From contig JAHBXL010000004.1 in NCBI GenBank assembly GCA_019636495.1, forward strand, positions 124,001 through 188,000: a stretch of DNA of 64,000 nt. The letters are read 5' to 3'. Below, one piece after another: positions 7,874-17,197 of this stretch. The stretch is from Phycisphaeraceae bacterium. GTDB taxonomy: Bacteria > Planctomycetota > Phycisphaerae > Phycisphaerales > UBA1924. Positions within the stretch are counted from its first letter, which is position 1. Every line of letters begins with the position of its first letter. The position numbers and the translations under genes are program-made. Under the pieces are notes generated by a model, which did no database searches, was not told the origin of the DNA, and was given only the letters and a program-made list of their open reading frames with translations.

Positions 7874-7892
7874 GTAGCGGCGGGGCCGCTAC
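7874..7892. promoter_or_regulatory. Inverted repeat between divergent starts (possible operator)
   Basis: GTAGCGGC and GCCGCTAC are perfect 8-bp arms around GGG, in the 36-base gap between the divergent peptidase and kinase genes. The position suggests an operator or a hairpin in a 5' leader. No regulator is known. Confidence 0.4.
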
Positions 7893-7907
7893 GCGGTTGC
7901 ACGCTCA

Positions 7908-10685
7908 ATGGTGCCGCGCGAGCACGGCGACATAGCATCTGCCGCCGTGGACCAAGGGGACCAATCACAGATTCACACCGGCGACCTGAGCCCTGCTGCG
8001 CGTGCCGCGGCGGAGGCGGCGGCGAGCATGGCCCCCGGCCCGGGCGAACAGTCGGGAGACCAGATCGGTCCCTACAAACTGCTTGAGGTACTCGGCGAGG
8101 GCGGGTTCGGCACGGTGTGGCTGGCCGAGCGTCGCGAGCCGATGGTGCAGCGCGTCGCGCTGAAGATCATCAAGCCGGGGATGGACTCGCGCGCGGTGAT
8201 CGCCCGCTTCGAGCAGGAGCGGCAGGCGCTGGCGCTGATGGACCATCCGTGCATCGCCAAGGTGCTCGATGCCGGCGCCACGCCCGCGGGCCGGCCGTAC
8301 TTTGTGATGGAGCACGTCAAGGGCGCGCCCATCACCGACTACTGCGACCGCCAGCGGCTGACCATCCGTCAGCGGCTGGAGTTGTTCATCAAGGTGTGCG
8401 ATGCGGTTCAGCACGCGCACACCAAGGGCATCATCCATCGCGATCTCAAGCCGTCGAACATCCTCGTCGCCGTCGGCGATGCGCGCGAGCCGCGCCCGGT
8501 CGTCATCGACTTCGGCGTGGCCAAGGCGATCGCCAGCCGCCTGACCGAGAAGACCGTCTTCACGCAGCACGGGCAGATCATCGGCACGCCCGAGTACATG
8601 AGCCCCGAACAGGCGGAGATGTCGGAGACGAGCATCGACACGCGGACGGACATCTACGCGCTGGGCGTGGTGCTGTACGAGTTGCTCACGGGCGCGCTGC
8701 CGTTCGATACGCGGACGCTCCGCAGCGCGGGCTACGCGGCGATCCAGAAGATGATTCGCGAGGTGGACCCGCCGCGACCGAGCACGCGGCTCACCTCGCT
8801 CGGCGATGCGAGCACGCGCGCCGCCGATGCGCGTCACGCGCGGCTGAGCGACCTGGTCACGGAACTCCGCGGCGAACTGGAGTGGATTCCGCTCAAGGCT
8901 CTCCGCAAGGACCGGGTCGAGCGCTACCGCAACGCGTCGGAACTGGCCGACGACATCGGCAACTACCTGAACAACCGCCCGCTGATTGCCGGGCCCGAGT
9001 CCGCGACGTACAAGGCGCGGAAGTTTGTTCGGCGCAACCGCGCCGGCGTGTTTGCCGCGGGCCTCGTGCTCGCCGCGCTGCTGCTGGGCGTGGTGGGAAC
9101 GAGCATCGGCATGGTCCGCGCCCGCGCAGCGGAGCGCACCGCCCGCGCCGCCGAAGCCGCGGAGCGCGATGCCAAGGCCGCGGCGGTCAGGTCGGAAGAA
9201 GAGGCCCGCGCGAGAGCCGCGGAGGCCGAGGCGGTCAACCGGTTCCTCGTCACGACGCTGCAGAGCCCCAGCCCCATGGAGCGCGGGCCGAATGTCACCG
9301 TGGCGCACGTTCTGAAGGAGGGCGCGCCGCACATCGCCCGCGAGTTCGCCCAGCAGCCTCTGACCCAACTGGCCCTGCACCGCACGTATGCCAACGTTTT
9401 GCGCACGCTGAACATCTACGACGGTGCGGCCGAGCACGCGCGCAAGGCGCTCGATCTCGCCCGCGCGCACCGAGCCGACGACAAGGCGCTCATCGCCGAA
9501 CTGCTCATGCTCCTGGGCAACGCGCAGAAGGAGTTCGGCGCGTACGACCAGACCGCCGCCGCGCTCTTCGAGGCGCGCGACATCATCGAGTCGCTCTCGC
9601 CGGCGGACCCGCGCCGGACGATGGCCATCCACAACGGCCTGGGCGCGCTGAGCCACAATCTGGGCGACTACGACGGCGCGGAGCGGCACTACCGCATCGC
9701 GATGGGCGCCACAGCGCGCGACACCATCGATGACGCCATCAACCAGGATCGGCTGGCGCGGCTGCTCGTCGATACCGGGCGACTCGATGAGGCCGAGCCG
9801 ATGATCCGCAACGCGCTGGCGATCCGCGAGCGCATCAGCGGGGCCGAGTCGACCGGCGCGGCGTTTGGGCGATTGACACTCGGCTACCTGCTGCTGGCGC
9901 GCGGGCGCGCCGACGAGGCCGCGGCACAGTATCGCGCTGCCCGCGACATCTACGCCCGACTGCATCAGACCGATCGCGCGCCCATGGCGCGACTCGCCGC
10001 GATGGATCTTCGCGGCGTGTTCGAGGATGCCGCCGGGGGGGAGGGAGGGGCGCCCGTCGCTGGCGACGGCGACGATGCAACCGCGCAGGCCGAGCAGGTG
10101 AACCTTGGCGGGCTGGAGCGGACACCGGTGATGTCGCTGCGCAACCGCGCGCGCATTCTCTACCGCCTCGATCCTTCGCGCGCTGCGCAGGCCGATGCGC
10201 TCTTCGAGCGCGCCATCGCCATCGACCGGCGCGTCGGCGGGCCGGTGCAGCCCGCCAGCGAGGCCCACACCCGCGCCATCTGGGGGCAGAGCCTGCTTGA
10301 TGCCGGATTGGCCGACCGCGCCGAAGAGCAGTTCCGGCTCGCGGCGGACCTTCAGCGGCGTTCGCTCTCGGGCGAGAGCAAGGGCATGATGGCCCAGACC
10401 CTGCTTGGCTACGCCGGCGTGCTGGTCGCCCGGGGGCGCGCGGCCGAGTCGCTCCCGTTGATCGAGGAGGCGGCCGGCCTTCGAGCGGCCGCGGCGGGGT
10501 CGGAAGCGTGGACAGTCGGCCTGTGCGATTTGTGCCGCGCCCGGGCACTGGCTGCGCTGGACCGGCAGGACGAGGCACGTTCATCGCTGGAGCGCGGGCG
10601 GGTGCGGTTGTCGGCCGAGCCCGCCGCGCTCGCGGGCCATGCCGAGGCATTGCGGCACACGGCGGCGCGGATTGAGTCGCCATAA
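7908..10685 (+). CDS. Membrane Ser/Thr protein kinase with TPR-rich C-terminal region
   Basis: This 925-residue Hanks-type kinase has a glycine loop ([14 protein letters not shown]), the ATP lysine K86 in VALKIIK, the HRDLKPSN catalytic loop near residue 178, an FGVAK DFG segment and [10 protein letters not shown]. One membrane segment follows at about 378-402 ([14 protein letters not shown]). Beyond it is an Ala/Glu/Arg-rich helix and about 500 residues of helical tetratricopeptide-like repeats ([43 protein letters not shown]). Planctomycetes encode many such kinases; the helical part is expected outside the membrane and probably binds proteins. The ATG at 7908 is used; a GTG 13 codons later is an alternative. 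Confidence 0.9.
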   Translation: MVPREHGDIASAAVDQGDQSQIHTGDLSPAARAAAEAAASMAPGPGEQSGDQIGPYKLLEVLGEGGFGTVWLAERREPMVQRVALKIIKPGMDSRAVIARFEQERQALALMDHPCIAKVLDAGATPAGRPYFVMEHVKGAPITDYCDRQRLTIRQRLELFIKVCDAVQHAHTKGIIHRDLKPSNILVAVGDAREPRPVVIDFGVAKAIASRLTEKTVFTQHGQIIGTPEYMSPEQAEMSETSIDTRTDIYALGVVLYELLTGALPFDTRTLRSAGYAAIQKMIREVDPPRPSTRLTSLGDASTRAADARHARLSDLVTELRGELEWIPLKALRKDRVERYRNASELADDIGNYLNNRPLIAGPESATYKARKFVRRNRAGVFAAGLVLAALLLGVVGTSIGMVRARAAERTARAAEAAERDAKAAAVRSEEEARARAAEAEAVNRFLVTTLQSPSPMERGPNVTVAHVLKEGAPHIAREFAQQPLTQLALHRTYANVLRTLNIYDGAAEHARKALDLARAHRADDKALIAELLMLLGNAQKEFGAYDQTAAALFEARDIIESLSPADPRRTMAIHNGLGALSHNLGDYDGAERHYRIAMGATARDTIDDAINQDRLARLLVDTGRLDEAEPMIRNALAIRERISGAESTGAAFGRLTLGYLLLARGRADEAAAQYRAARDIYARLHQTDRAPMARLAAMDLRGVFEDAAGGEGGAPVAGDGDDATAQAEQVNLGGLERTPVMSLRNRARILYRLDPSRAAQADALFERAIAIDRRVGGPVQPASEAHTRAIWGQSLLDAGLADRAEEQFRLAADLQRRSLSGESKGMMAQTLLGYAGVLVARGRAAESLPLIEEAAGLRAAAAGSEAWTVGLCDLCRARALAALDRQDEARSSLERGRVRLSAEPAALAGHAEALRHTAARIESP

Positions 10686-10858
10686 CCCATTGTCATGCAG
10701 ATAGTTAGAGGAGCATTGCCCTCGCCGAGCACGGAATGCGCATGGGAGGGGGAGCGGCCCACGTTCATCGTGTTGCCGCGGATTGTCCTTGTGGCACCCC
10801 GCCACATGGGAGATACTCCGAGCAGGGGCGGCCCTGTCGATCGGTTGGAGACCAGAAC

Positions 10859-12274
10859 ATGCGATTCGCCCATCATGACGTTGGTGCAGGTTTGCTCGCC
10901 GCGGCGGCGCTTGGCGGTGGATTGTCCGCATCGGCGGTCGCGCAGACGTTTCTGCCTGTGGAGACGTACACAATCCCCGCGAACCCTGCACACGTGATCG
11001 CGGCGGACTTCACGGGCGATGGACGGCTGGATGTTGGCGTTGCGTGCCGCGTGCTGTCGGCCACGCAAGGGCAGGTGGGGATTCTGGTGCAGAACGTCGG
11101 CGGGACGCTGAACGCGGTGAGCACGCGCACGTGGCCGCTGGTGCGCCGGCCCGAGCATCTGAACGCGATGAACATCAACTTCTCGGGGCCGATCGATCTG
11201 GTGGTCGCCGACGGCTCGGGCCCGTTGGTCGCGCTGCACTCCAACGGCACCGGCAACATCGGCGCGTGGCAGGAGAACGAGGACCTGACGCTGTTCTACC
11301 AGGTGGGCGAGGGCGCCAACCAGTCGACGGGGTTCATCATCAACACCATCGCCAACGCGTTGATCGCCACGGGTGTCGGCACAAACGGGCGGTTGCACGC
11401 GCGGGTCGGCGATGGCGACGGGACGTACGAGGGGTTCTTTCAGACGCCGGAGATCGAACTGGGCAACGGCGCCTTCCCGATGGCGCGCGGCCGGCTGGAC
11501 TCTGGCCCGCTGGAAGACGACCTGGTCGTGTGCATCTCGACATCCAACATCGTCAAGGTGTTCATGTACAAGGGGTTCGTGATGTGCTCGGACATCTGCT
11601 GGCGCGGCTACACGTATGCCGGCGCGTGCCCGCTGGGACCCGGCGAGACCGCGCCGCCCGATGTTGTTGTCGGCAGCGGGCCGATCGGCGTCGTGCTCGA
11701 CCACTTCAACCCCGCCGCGGACGCCCACACCGACATGGCCGTGCTCTGCTCGGGCGACAACACCGTGCGCGTGTTTCGCGGGAACGGGAACGGCACGTTT
11801 GTCGCCACGCAGACGATCTCGGTCGGCTCGCCGGTGAGAGCGATCGCATCGGGCGATCTGAACCGTGACAACCGCGCAGACCTGGTGGTCGCGGTGGACC
11901 CCGCCGCGGGCAACGGGAGCGTGCGCGTGTACATCAACAACGGCTCGGGCACGTTCTCGCTCGGCCCGGTTCTGACGGTCCCCGTGGACCCGACCTCCGT
12001 CGCCCTGGCCGATGTCTCGGGCGATGGACTGCGCGATGTGATCGCGACCTCACAGAACGGCCCGGCGGGCAACCTGCTGGTCTTCCGGAACTCGAGCCCC
12101 GCGGCGTGCCTCGCGAACTTCGACGGTGTCGGCGGCGTGCAGGTCAATGACATCTTCGCGTTCCTGACCGCGTGGTTCGCGGGCTTCCCCGCCGCGGACC
12201 TGAACCAGAACGGCAGCAACGACGTGCCGGACATTTTCCAGTTTCTGACGTTGTGGTTCGCGGGCTGCCCGTAG
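10859..12274 (+). CDS. Secreted FG-GAP/VCBS repeat protein with GC-type C-terminal anchor
   Basis: This 471-residue protein has a signal peptide ending near ASAVAQ. Beta-propeller-like FG-GAP/VCBS units follow, with calcium-type loops (AADFTGDGRLDVGVA, ASGDLNRDNRADLVVA, ALADVSGDGLRDVIAT). The end carries two copies of the short anchor/dockerin-like unit, NDIFAFLTAWFAG and PDIFQFLTLWFAGC, typical of Phycisphaerales exported proteins. GGAG eight bases before the ATG at 10859 supports the start. The upstream 173 bases hold only a short GTGGC/GCCAC hairpin at 10791-10805. A surface or adhesive role is likely but unproven. Confidence 0.85.
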   Translation: MRFAHHDVGAGLLAAAALGGGLSASAVAQTFLPVETYTIPANPAHVIAADFTGDGRLDVGVACRVLSATQGQVGILVQNVGGTLNAVSTRTWPLVRRPEHLNAMNINFSGPIDLVVADGSGPLVALHSNGTGNIGAWQENEDLTLFYQVGEGANQSTGFIINTIANALIATGVGTNGRLHARVGDGDGTYEGFFQTPEIELGNGAFPMARGRLDSGPLEDDLVVCISTSNIVKVFMYKGFVMCSDICWRGYTYAGACPLGPGETAPPDVVVGSGPIGVVLDHFNPAADAHTDMAVLCSGDNTVRVFRGNGNGTFVATQTISVGSPVRAIASGDLNRDNRADLVVAVDPAAGNGSVRVYINNGSGTFSLGPVLTVPVDPTSVALADVSGDGLRDVIATSQNGPAGNLLVFRNSSPAACLANFDGVGGVQVNDIFAFLTAWFAGFPAADLNQNGSNDVPDIFQFLTLWFAGCP

Positions 12275-12295
12275 TCGGTGGGGCGCATGGCAAGT

Positions 12296-13054
12296 TCAGA
12301 TGCGCTTCAGGATCGCGCCGTAGAACGGCCGCCCCTCGCGCTTGTACTTGCGCTCGAAGTTTGTCCCCACCACTTCGTCCTGCCCGGCGGACTCAGCGCG
12401 ATCGAAGGGCAGGCGGACAAAGCCGCCGGTGGTGGGCCGGTGCTCCTCTGAGCCCGGCACGGAGTGCCGGGCCACCAAGGGCAGGCACCAGCGCGCAAAG
12501 TGCTCTTCCATCCACGCCCAATACTCGGCGTGATCGGTCACGATGCGCAACTCGCCGCCTGGTTCGAGCACGCGCCGGCACTGCCGCAGGAACTCATCGC
12601 GGACCATTCGGCGCTTGTGGTGCCGCGTCTTGGGCCACGGGTCGGCGAAGTAGAGGTGGATCACCCGCGCGCACGCATCGGGCACGCGCCAGCACAGGAA
12701 CTCGAACGCATCGGTGTTCAGCATCCGCACGTTCGTCAGATCGCCCGCCGCCTCAACCCTTCGCCGGATGCGGTCCGCGGCATACAGATAGAACTCCCGC
12801 GCGTACTCGATCCCCAGGTAATTGGTCTCCGGCCGCAGCGCGCCCTGCTGCACCAGGAACGTCCCCTTGCCGGAGCCGATCTCGATCTCCAAGGGGTGCT
12901 CGGGGTGCGGGAACCACGCGCGGAGATCGACGTGCCCCGCGCGCGGGTCGCCGGCCACGCCGTCGGGCAGAGGGGGCAGGTCGCCACCGGGGCCGATGCG
13001 CACGCCGACACCCGAGTCATCAAGTTCGCGGCCGCGGCCGAGTCCGAAAGACAT
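12296..13054 (-). CDS. trmB: tRNA (guanine-46-N7)-methyltransferase
   Basis: This SAM-dependent methyltransferase makes m7G46 in tRNA. LEIEIGSGKGTFL is the SAM-binding motif, YLGIEYAREF follows, and IHLYFADPWPKTRHHKRR is the hallmark catalytic/tRNA loop. The 252-residue length from the ATG at 13054 fits TrmB. An odd feature is that residues 195-201 (RHSVPGS) are coded by a perfect palindromic repeat inserted in frame between HFARWCLPL and the C-terminal GGFVRLPFDR region. The gene is convergent with the FG-GAP gene and divergent from a secreted-protein gene. Confidence 0.92.
   Translation of the reverse strand: MSFGLGRGRELDDSGVGVRIGPGGDLPPLPDGVAGDPRAGHVDLRAWFPHPEHPLEIEIGSGKGTFLVQQGALRPETNYLGIEYAREFYLYAADRIRRRVEAAGDLTNVRMLNTDAFEFLCWRVPDACARVIHLYFADPWPKTRHHKRRMVRDEFLRQCRRVLEPGGELRIVTDHAEYWAWMEEHFARWCLPLVARHSVPGSEEHRPTTGGFVRLPFDRAESAGQDEVVGTNFERKYKREGRPFYGAILKRI
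12454..12472. repeat. In-frame palindrome inside trmB
   Basis: CCCGGCAC and GTGCCGGG flank GGA, followed by GCCACCA. The core is almost identical to the palindrome at 2400-2418 in the acyltransferase fusion gene. Confidence 0.8.
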
Positions 13055-13158
13055 GGGCGACTGTACGCCGCGACGATCTGCATCTGTTGGACTGGGCCGC
13101 GTGCCAATGCACGGCACGCGAACCTCGTTCTCGACTCCGCCCGCCGATCGGATTTCCC

Positions 13159-13187
13159 TTGACAGATCGACCTTTGTCGGGCAGACT
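13159..13187 (+). promoter_or_regulatory. Candidate promoter for the secreted Fn3-like gene
   Basis: A perfect TTGACA (13159-13164) is followed after 17 bases by CAGACT (13182-13187), about 60 bases before the ATG. The -10 is weak but resembles the TAGACTGT box at 19255. Confidence 0.5.
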
Positions 13188-13247
13188 GTGTGCATAGAAC
13201 GGCGTCGCGGACTCACGGGGGCGCCGTCATACTCGAAGGCTTTGAAC

Positions 13248-14531
13248 ATGCGCATACTTCTTCTGTCTGCCGCCGCGGCGGTCGTTTCGCTGTTGTCCTT
13301 CGTGCCCGGATTGCGGGCCCAGCCCTGCCCACCGGCGCCGACCGACCTGTCGTCTGCGGTCGTGACGTGCCAGGTGCAGATCAGTTGGAACTTCGCCACC
13401 AATCCTGTGGCGTTCCAGATCTACCGCGGCCTCGGTTCGACGATCGCCAGCGCCACGTTTCTGGCGGAGGTGGGTGGATCGGAGCGCGACTTCGCCCGAT
13501 TCCAGGACGGCGACCCGACGAACTACAACTACTTCGTCCGTGCCCGCATCGCGCCCACGGCGGAGTGCCCGTCGGGCGTCGGGCCCGCGGCTGTGATCGG
13601 TGTCGAACCCTCCCAGGCGCCGACGCCCACCGGCGTACAGGTCATCGGATCGTGCACCGGCGCAACATTTTGGTGGGACGACAGCCCATTCGCGCTGAGT
13701 TACACGTTGGCAGTGCTGTACTCGCCCGACGAGCCCCCGTTGTTCCAGATCGAGGTTGTCGACCCGCCGGTTGTGTGGACCAACACGGGTGGCCCGCCCC
13801 CGACGCTCGTCGTCATCCATGCTCACGGCTCGTGCGGCACCAACCCCTACCCGGCGGAACTCCAACTCGATCTCCCGCCGACGCCGTTCGCGCCGACCGG
13901 CGTCGTGGCGTCGGACACGCTCACCTGCCGCGTCGACATCACATGGACGCCCAATCCCTGGCACACCGGCGGGTATCGCGTGTATCGCAACGACACCCTC
14001 ATCGCGACACTCGGCGCGATGGCGAGTTCCCACGCCGACCTTGCCGCGCCGCCGGATCAGGTCTCGACCTACCGGGTCGTCGCGTTCACGACCTGCGGCG
14101 ATGCCGCCCAAAGCCCTGAGGACACCGGCATGGCCCCCTCGTCGTTCGCGCTGGTCTCCGAACTTCCCCGGCGCGTGCTCCCGGGGCAGACGGCGGTGCT
14201 CGCCGTTCCCGGTGCGCCGGGCGGGAGCGGGTTCACCTACTCGTGGCGACGCGGCGTCGGCATCAACGGCGCGGGCGGAACGCCGGTGACAAACGACAGC
14301 CGGGTGTCGGGCTCGGATACGCCGACGCTCACCATCGCCGCGGCAAAACCGACCGATGCCGAGTTCTACGCGCTCGACGTGTTCTCGGCTTCGCTTCCGT
14401 GCGGGTCGCAGACAACGGTCGTGCCGCTGGTCGTGCCGACGGTGTGCGCGGCGGACTTCGACGGATCGGGAACGCTGGGAGTACCCGACATCTTCGCGTT
14501 TCTTTCGGCCTGGTTCGCCGGGTGCCCATAG
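13248..14531 (+). CDS. Secreted Fn3-like protein with GC-type C-terminal anchor
   Basis: This 427-residue protein has a clear signal peptide (RILLLSAAAAVVSLLSFVPG, cut near LRAQ). Repeated beta-sandwich segments follow with fibronectin-III or Ig-like features (QISWNFATNPVAFQIYRGL, DITWTPNPWHTGGYRVYRN), then an Ig-like stretch with SDTPTLTIAAAKPTDAEFY. It ends in a single GVPDIFAFLSAWFAGCP anchor unit preceded by CAADFDGSGTLG, a calcium-type loop. The ATG at 13248 follows a TTGACA promoter. The downstream boundary abuts a fragment of moxR. Role unknown; probably surface-exposed. Confidence 0.82.
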   Translation: MRILLLSAAAAVVSLLSFVPGLRAQPCPPAPTDLSSAVVTCQVQISWNFATNPVAFQIYRGLGSTIASATFLAEVGGSERDFARFQDGDPTNYNYFVRARIAPTAECPSGVGPAAVIGVEPSQAPTPTGVQVIGSCTGATFWWDDSPFALSYTLAVLYSPDEPPLFQIEVVDPPVVWTNTGGPPPTLVVIHAHGSCGTNPYPAELQLDLPPTPFAPTGVVASDTLTCRVDITWTPNPWHTGGYRVYRNDTLIATLGAMASSHADLAAPPDQVSTYRVVAFTTCGDAAQSPEDTGMAPSSFALVSELPRRVLPGQTAVLAVPGAPGGSGFTYSWRRGVGINGAGGTPVTNDSRVSGSDTPTLTIAAAKPTDAEFYALDVFSASLPCGSQTTVVPLVVPTVCAADFDGSGTLGVPDIFAFLSAWFAGCP

Positions 14532-14534
14532 GGC

Positions 14535-14642
14535 TCAGCGCACCGCCGCGTCCATCAGTTTCTTCTCCGCGGCGCTTGCGCCCTCGACGGGGATGTCGCG
14601 CAGCAGACCCTCGATGATCGCGTCGGTGGTCACCTGATCGGC
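14535..14642 (-). pseudogene. Duplicated 3' fragment of moxR
   Basis: The minus strand encodes the last 35 or so residues of the MoxR ATPase, including [12 protein letters not shown] and a stop. Bases 14541-14642 match 15345-15446, the end of the intact moxR gene, with only two mismatches in 102 bases (14587 and 14607). No upstream part of moxR accompanies it. The fragment has its own stop codon after a different arginine codon. Confidence 0.85.
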
Positions 14643-14652
14643 GCAGATCGAT

Positions 14653-14874
14653 TCAGGATCCGGTCGGGCGTCCGGAGTGCTTGGCCGCCTCTTTCAGAAA
14701 CTCCTCGTCGGTCATCTCGGGGAGGATCTTCTCGCGTTCAGTTGCATAGTCCGCCCCGGACCGACCGGAGTCGATCTGCAACATGAATCGCATGGCGTCG
14801 ACAAACCCGAGTTCGCGAACGAGCACTTCGAGCGCGCGGCGCCGGAGTTCCGCGGGATTGCTGATCATGCTCAT
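14653..14874 (-). CDS. Small partner (putative antitoxin) of the PIN protein
   Basis: This 73-residue helical, acidic protein (SNPAELRRRALEVLVREL, then EREKILPEMTDEEFLKEA) overlaps the upstream PIN gene by four bases (ATGA), so the two are translationally coupled. The size, charge and pairing suggest an antitoxin or accessory protein, here encoded after the toxin, the reverse of the common order. I recognise no DNA-binding motif. It was cut from a longer open frame because MSMISNPAEL sits at the coupling overlap. Confidence 0.65.
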   Translation of the reverse strand: MSMISNPAELRRRALEVLVRELGFVDAMRFMLQIDSGRSGADYATEREKILPEMTDEEFLKEAAKHSGRPTGS

Positions 14875-15314
14875 CTGCTGACCTCCTTGACGAACTCCAT
14901 CGGTCCCAGTACGCGCATTGCGCCCGATCCGAGCGCACGCGCTCCGCGGCTCAGGAGCCGATCGTCCACGCTGATGAACACATGGCACTTCAACGCGCAA
15001 GCCCAGGCAACGTGAAGCGCGTCAAACTGACCGAGCCCACAGCCGCGCAACCTCGCAAACTCCACTTCAACTCCGGATCCGGGAACACTGGACGACACCC
15101 GACCTGCGACCCACTCGTGCACGGCTGCCGCGCGTTGGACATCCGGGTTGAGCGAGTTCTCGAACAGATGTGCCGGTGAACAAACCGCCTCGATCCGGCG
15201 GCTCTCGACCTGGGCCAGAATACCGAGAATCGCAGCCGTCTCCGCCGCGATTCGTGGATGCAACTGATCGTCGAACGGCCGCTTCAGGCAGCAGATGTCG
15301 AGATAGATGCGCAT
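14871..15314 (-). CDS. PIN-domain protein (putative toxin ribonuclease)
   Basis: This 147-residue PIN-like nuclease has the first acidic residue D6 in MRIYLDICCLKRPFDD. A helical core with LGQFDALHVAWA supplies further acids, and FISVDDRLL is the C-terminal conserved acid pair. PIN toxins of VapC type cut RNA; the target here is unknown. The start codon lies six bases after a TACAAT -10 box, which would give a leaderless transcript. It lies immediately upstream of and overlaps its small partner, and the pair is framed by copies of the moxR 3' end. Confidence 0.75.
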   Translation of the reverse strand: MRIYLDICCLKRPFDDQLHPRIAAETAAILGILAQVESRRIEAVCSPAHLFENSLNPDVQRAAAVHEWVAGRVSSSVPGSGVEVEFARLRGCGLGQFDALHVAWACALKCHVFISVDDRLLSRGARALGSGAMRVLGPMEFVKEVSR

Positions 15315-15320
15315 GAATAG

Positions 15321-15326
15321 ATTGTA
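15321..15326 (-). promoter_or_regulatory. TACAAT -10 box, likely leaderless start for the PIN gene
   Basis: On the minus strand TACAAT ends six bases before the ATG at 15314, so transcription would begin at or next to the start codon. No convincing -35 is present; that region lies in the moxR end repeat. Confidence 0.4.
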
Positions 15327-15338
15327 GTTCCGTCGTCC

Positions 15339-16427
<1,089 letters not shown>

Positions 16428-16582
16428 GGGTGAACTCCTGGCGGACATACGGCTTACCGGGTGTGCCGGACTTGGCCGCAGTTGTGATGGTAGGTGTGAA
16501 CCAGCCTCCCTCACAGCAGGCCAATCCAGACCCGGAGTTGCCGAGCCCCCGGGTTGTCCGCGAACCGACCGATGGACCGCCC

Positions 16583-16620
16583 TTGACACGCGGGGGGAGG
16601 GGGGGGAGGGGGGGTAGGCT
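16583..16620 (+). promoter_or_regulatory. TTGACA box followed by long G-runs (possible G-quadruplex)
   Basis: TTGACA (16583-16588) is followed by G6-A-G8-A-G7-TAGG. The G-runs could form a G-quadruplex and are prone to slippage. TAGGCT at 16615 is 26 bases away, too far for a normal -10 at the present tract length. Confidence 0.35.
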
Positions 16621-16645
16621 GTTGTGAACGAGTGATAGGAGGTAC

Positions 16646-16726
16646 ATGATGATCGGGCTGCGATTCATGCACTTTGCGATGAACTTACAGCCCGGTGCGA
16701 CACCGCCATGCACGCCGCCCACGTAA
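16646..16726 (+). CDS. Possible 26-codon leader peptide
   Basis: An ATG-ATG start follows a perfect AGGAGG (16638-16643) with three-base spacing and opens a 26-residue frame ([17 protein letters not shown], then Pro/Thr/Cys-rich) ending in TAA. The strong ribosome site is the only evidence. It lies 36 bases before another ATG with a GAGGA site, so it may be a translated leader for the transketolase transcript. Confidence 0.3.
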   Translation: MMIGLRFMHFAMNLQPGATPPCTPPT

Positions 16727-16762
16727 CATATCGACAAACCCACTCTCGATGAGGAACCCTGC

Positions 16763-17197
16763 ATGGCTCGGAATCGACCCATCTTCTGGTCGCTGGGACT
16801 CGCCGTATCGCTTGCGCTGTCGTCGAGTGGTCTTGCGGCGACGCCCCCGGATGGGCGCGGGCCAGATGACGACCGTCGAGGGCAAAGCCTGTTGGCCGCC
16901 GCCCGGGTTGCTCGCGACGAACTCCAGCCCCGGTTCGGCGAGCGGTTCCGCGAGGCCGCCGCCGTGCTCTCGCGTGAGGGGGACTTGCCAGCCGCCCCTC
17001 GGGATGTGCTTGCTGGAGTCACTTTCGATCCACCCCTGCAAACCGCGCGTCCGCTCGCTTCTTTTAGGGCCAAGTTCGAACATCCGCCGCTGCGGCCGCC
17101 TATTGTCTCCCTCCACCGGCTTTGCCATGCCGCAATGCCGGGATGCCAGTCGCGATTCGTGCCCGATCAAACCCCAGACAACGAGGGAGCGGTCCTC
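16763..17197 (+). other. Signal-peptide-like frame fused in phase to transketolase
   Basis: An ATG with GAGGA seven bases upstream opens a frame whose first 27 residues look like a good signal peptide (RNRPIFWSLGLAVSLALSSS, then GLAAT). About 100 further residues follow, and the frame then runs without a stop into the transketolase ATG at 17198. The first 80 codons look coding and the last 50 do not. It may be a small exported-protein gene that lost its stop, or a chance frame. The rest of the 770-base gap 16428-17197 holds only the G-tract and the short leader frame. Confidence 0.35.

Noticed and set aside
7965..10268. Long minus-strand frame of 767 codons opposite the kinase gene
   Set aside because: It lies entirely antisense to a clear kinase-TPR gene and has Arg/Ala-rich, motif-free sequence. 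High GC leaves few stops on the opposite strand.
13055..13402. N-terminal extension of trmB to 13402
   Set aside because: The extension overlaps the promoter and signal peptide of the divergent secreted gene. The family start fits MSFGLGRG at 13054.
16583..16620. TTGACA...TAGGCT as a normal sigma70 promoter
   Set aside because: The spacing is 26 bases, far from the usual 16-18. It is kept only as a possible slippage or G-quadruplex site.
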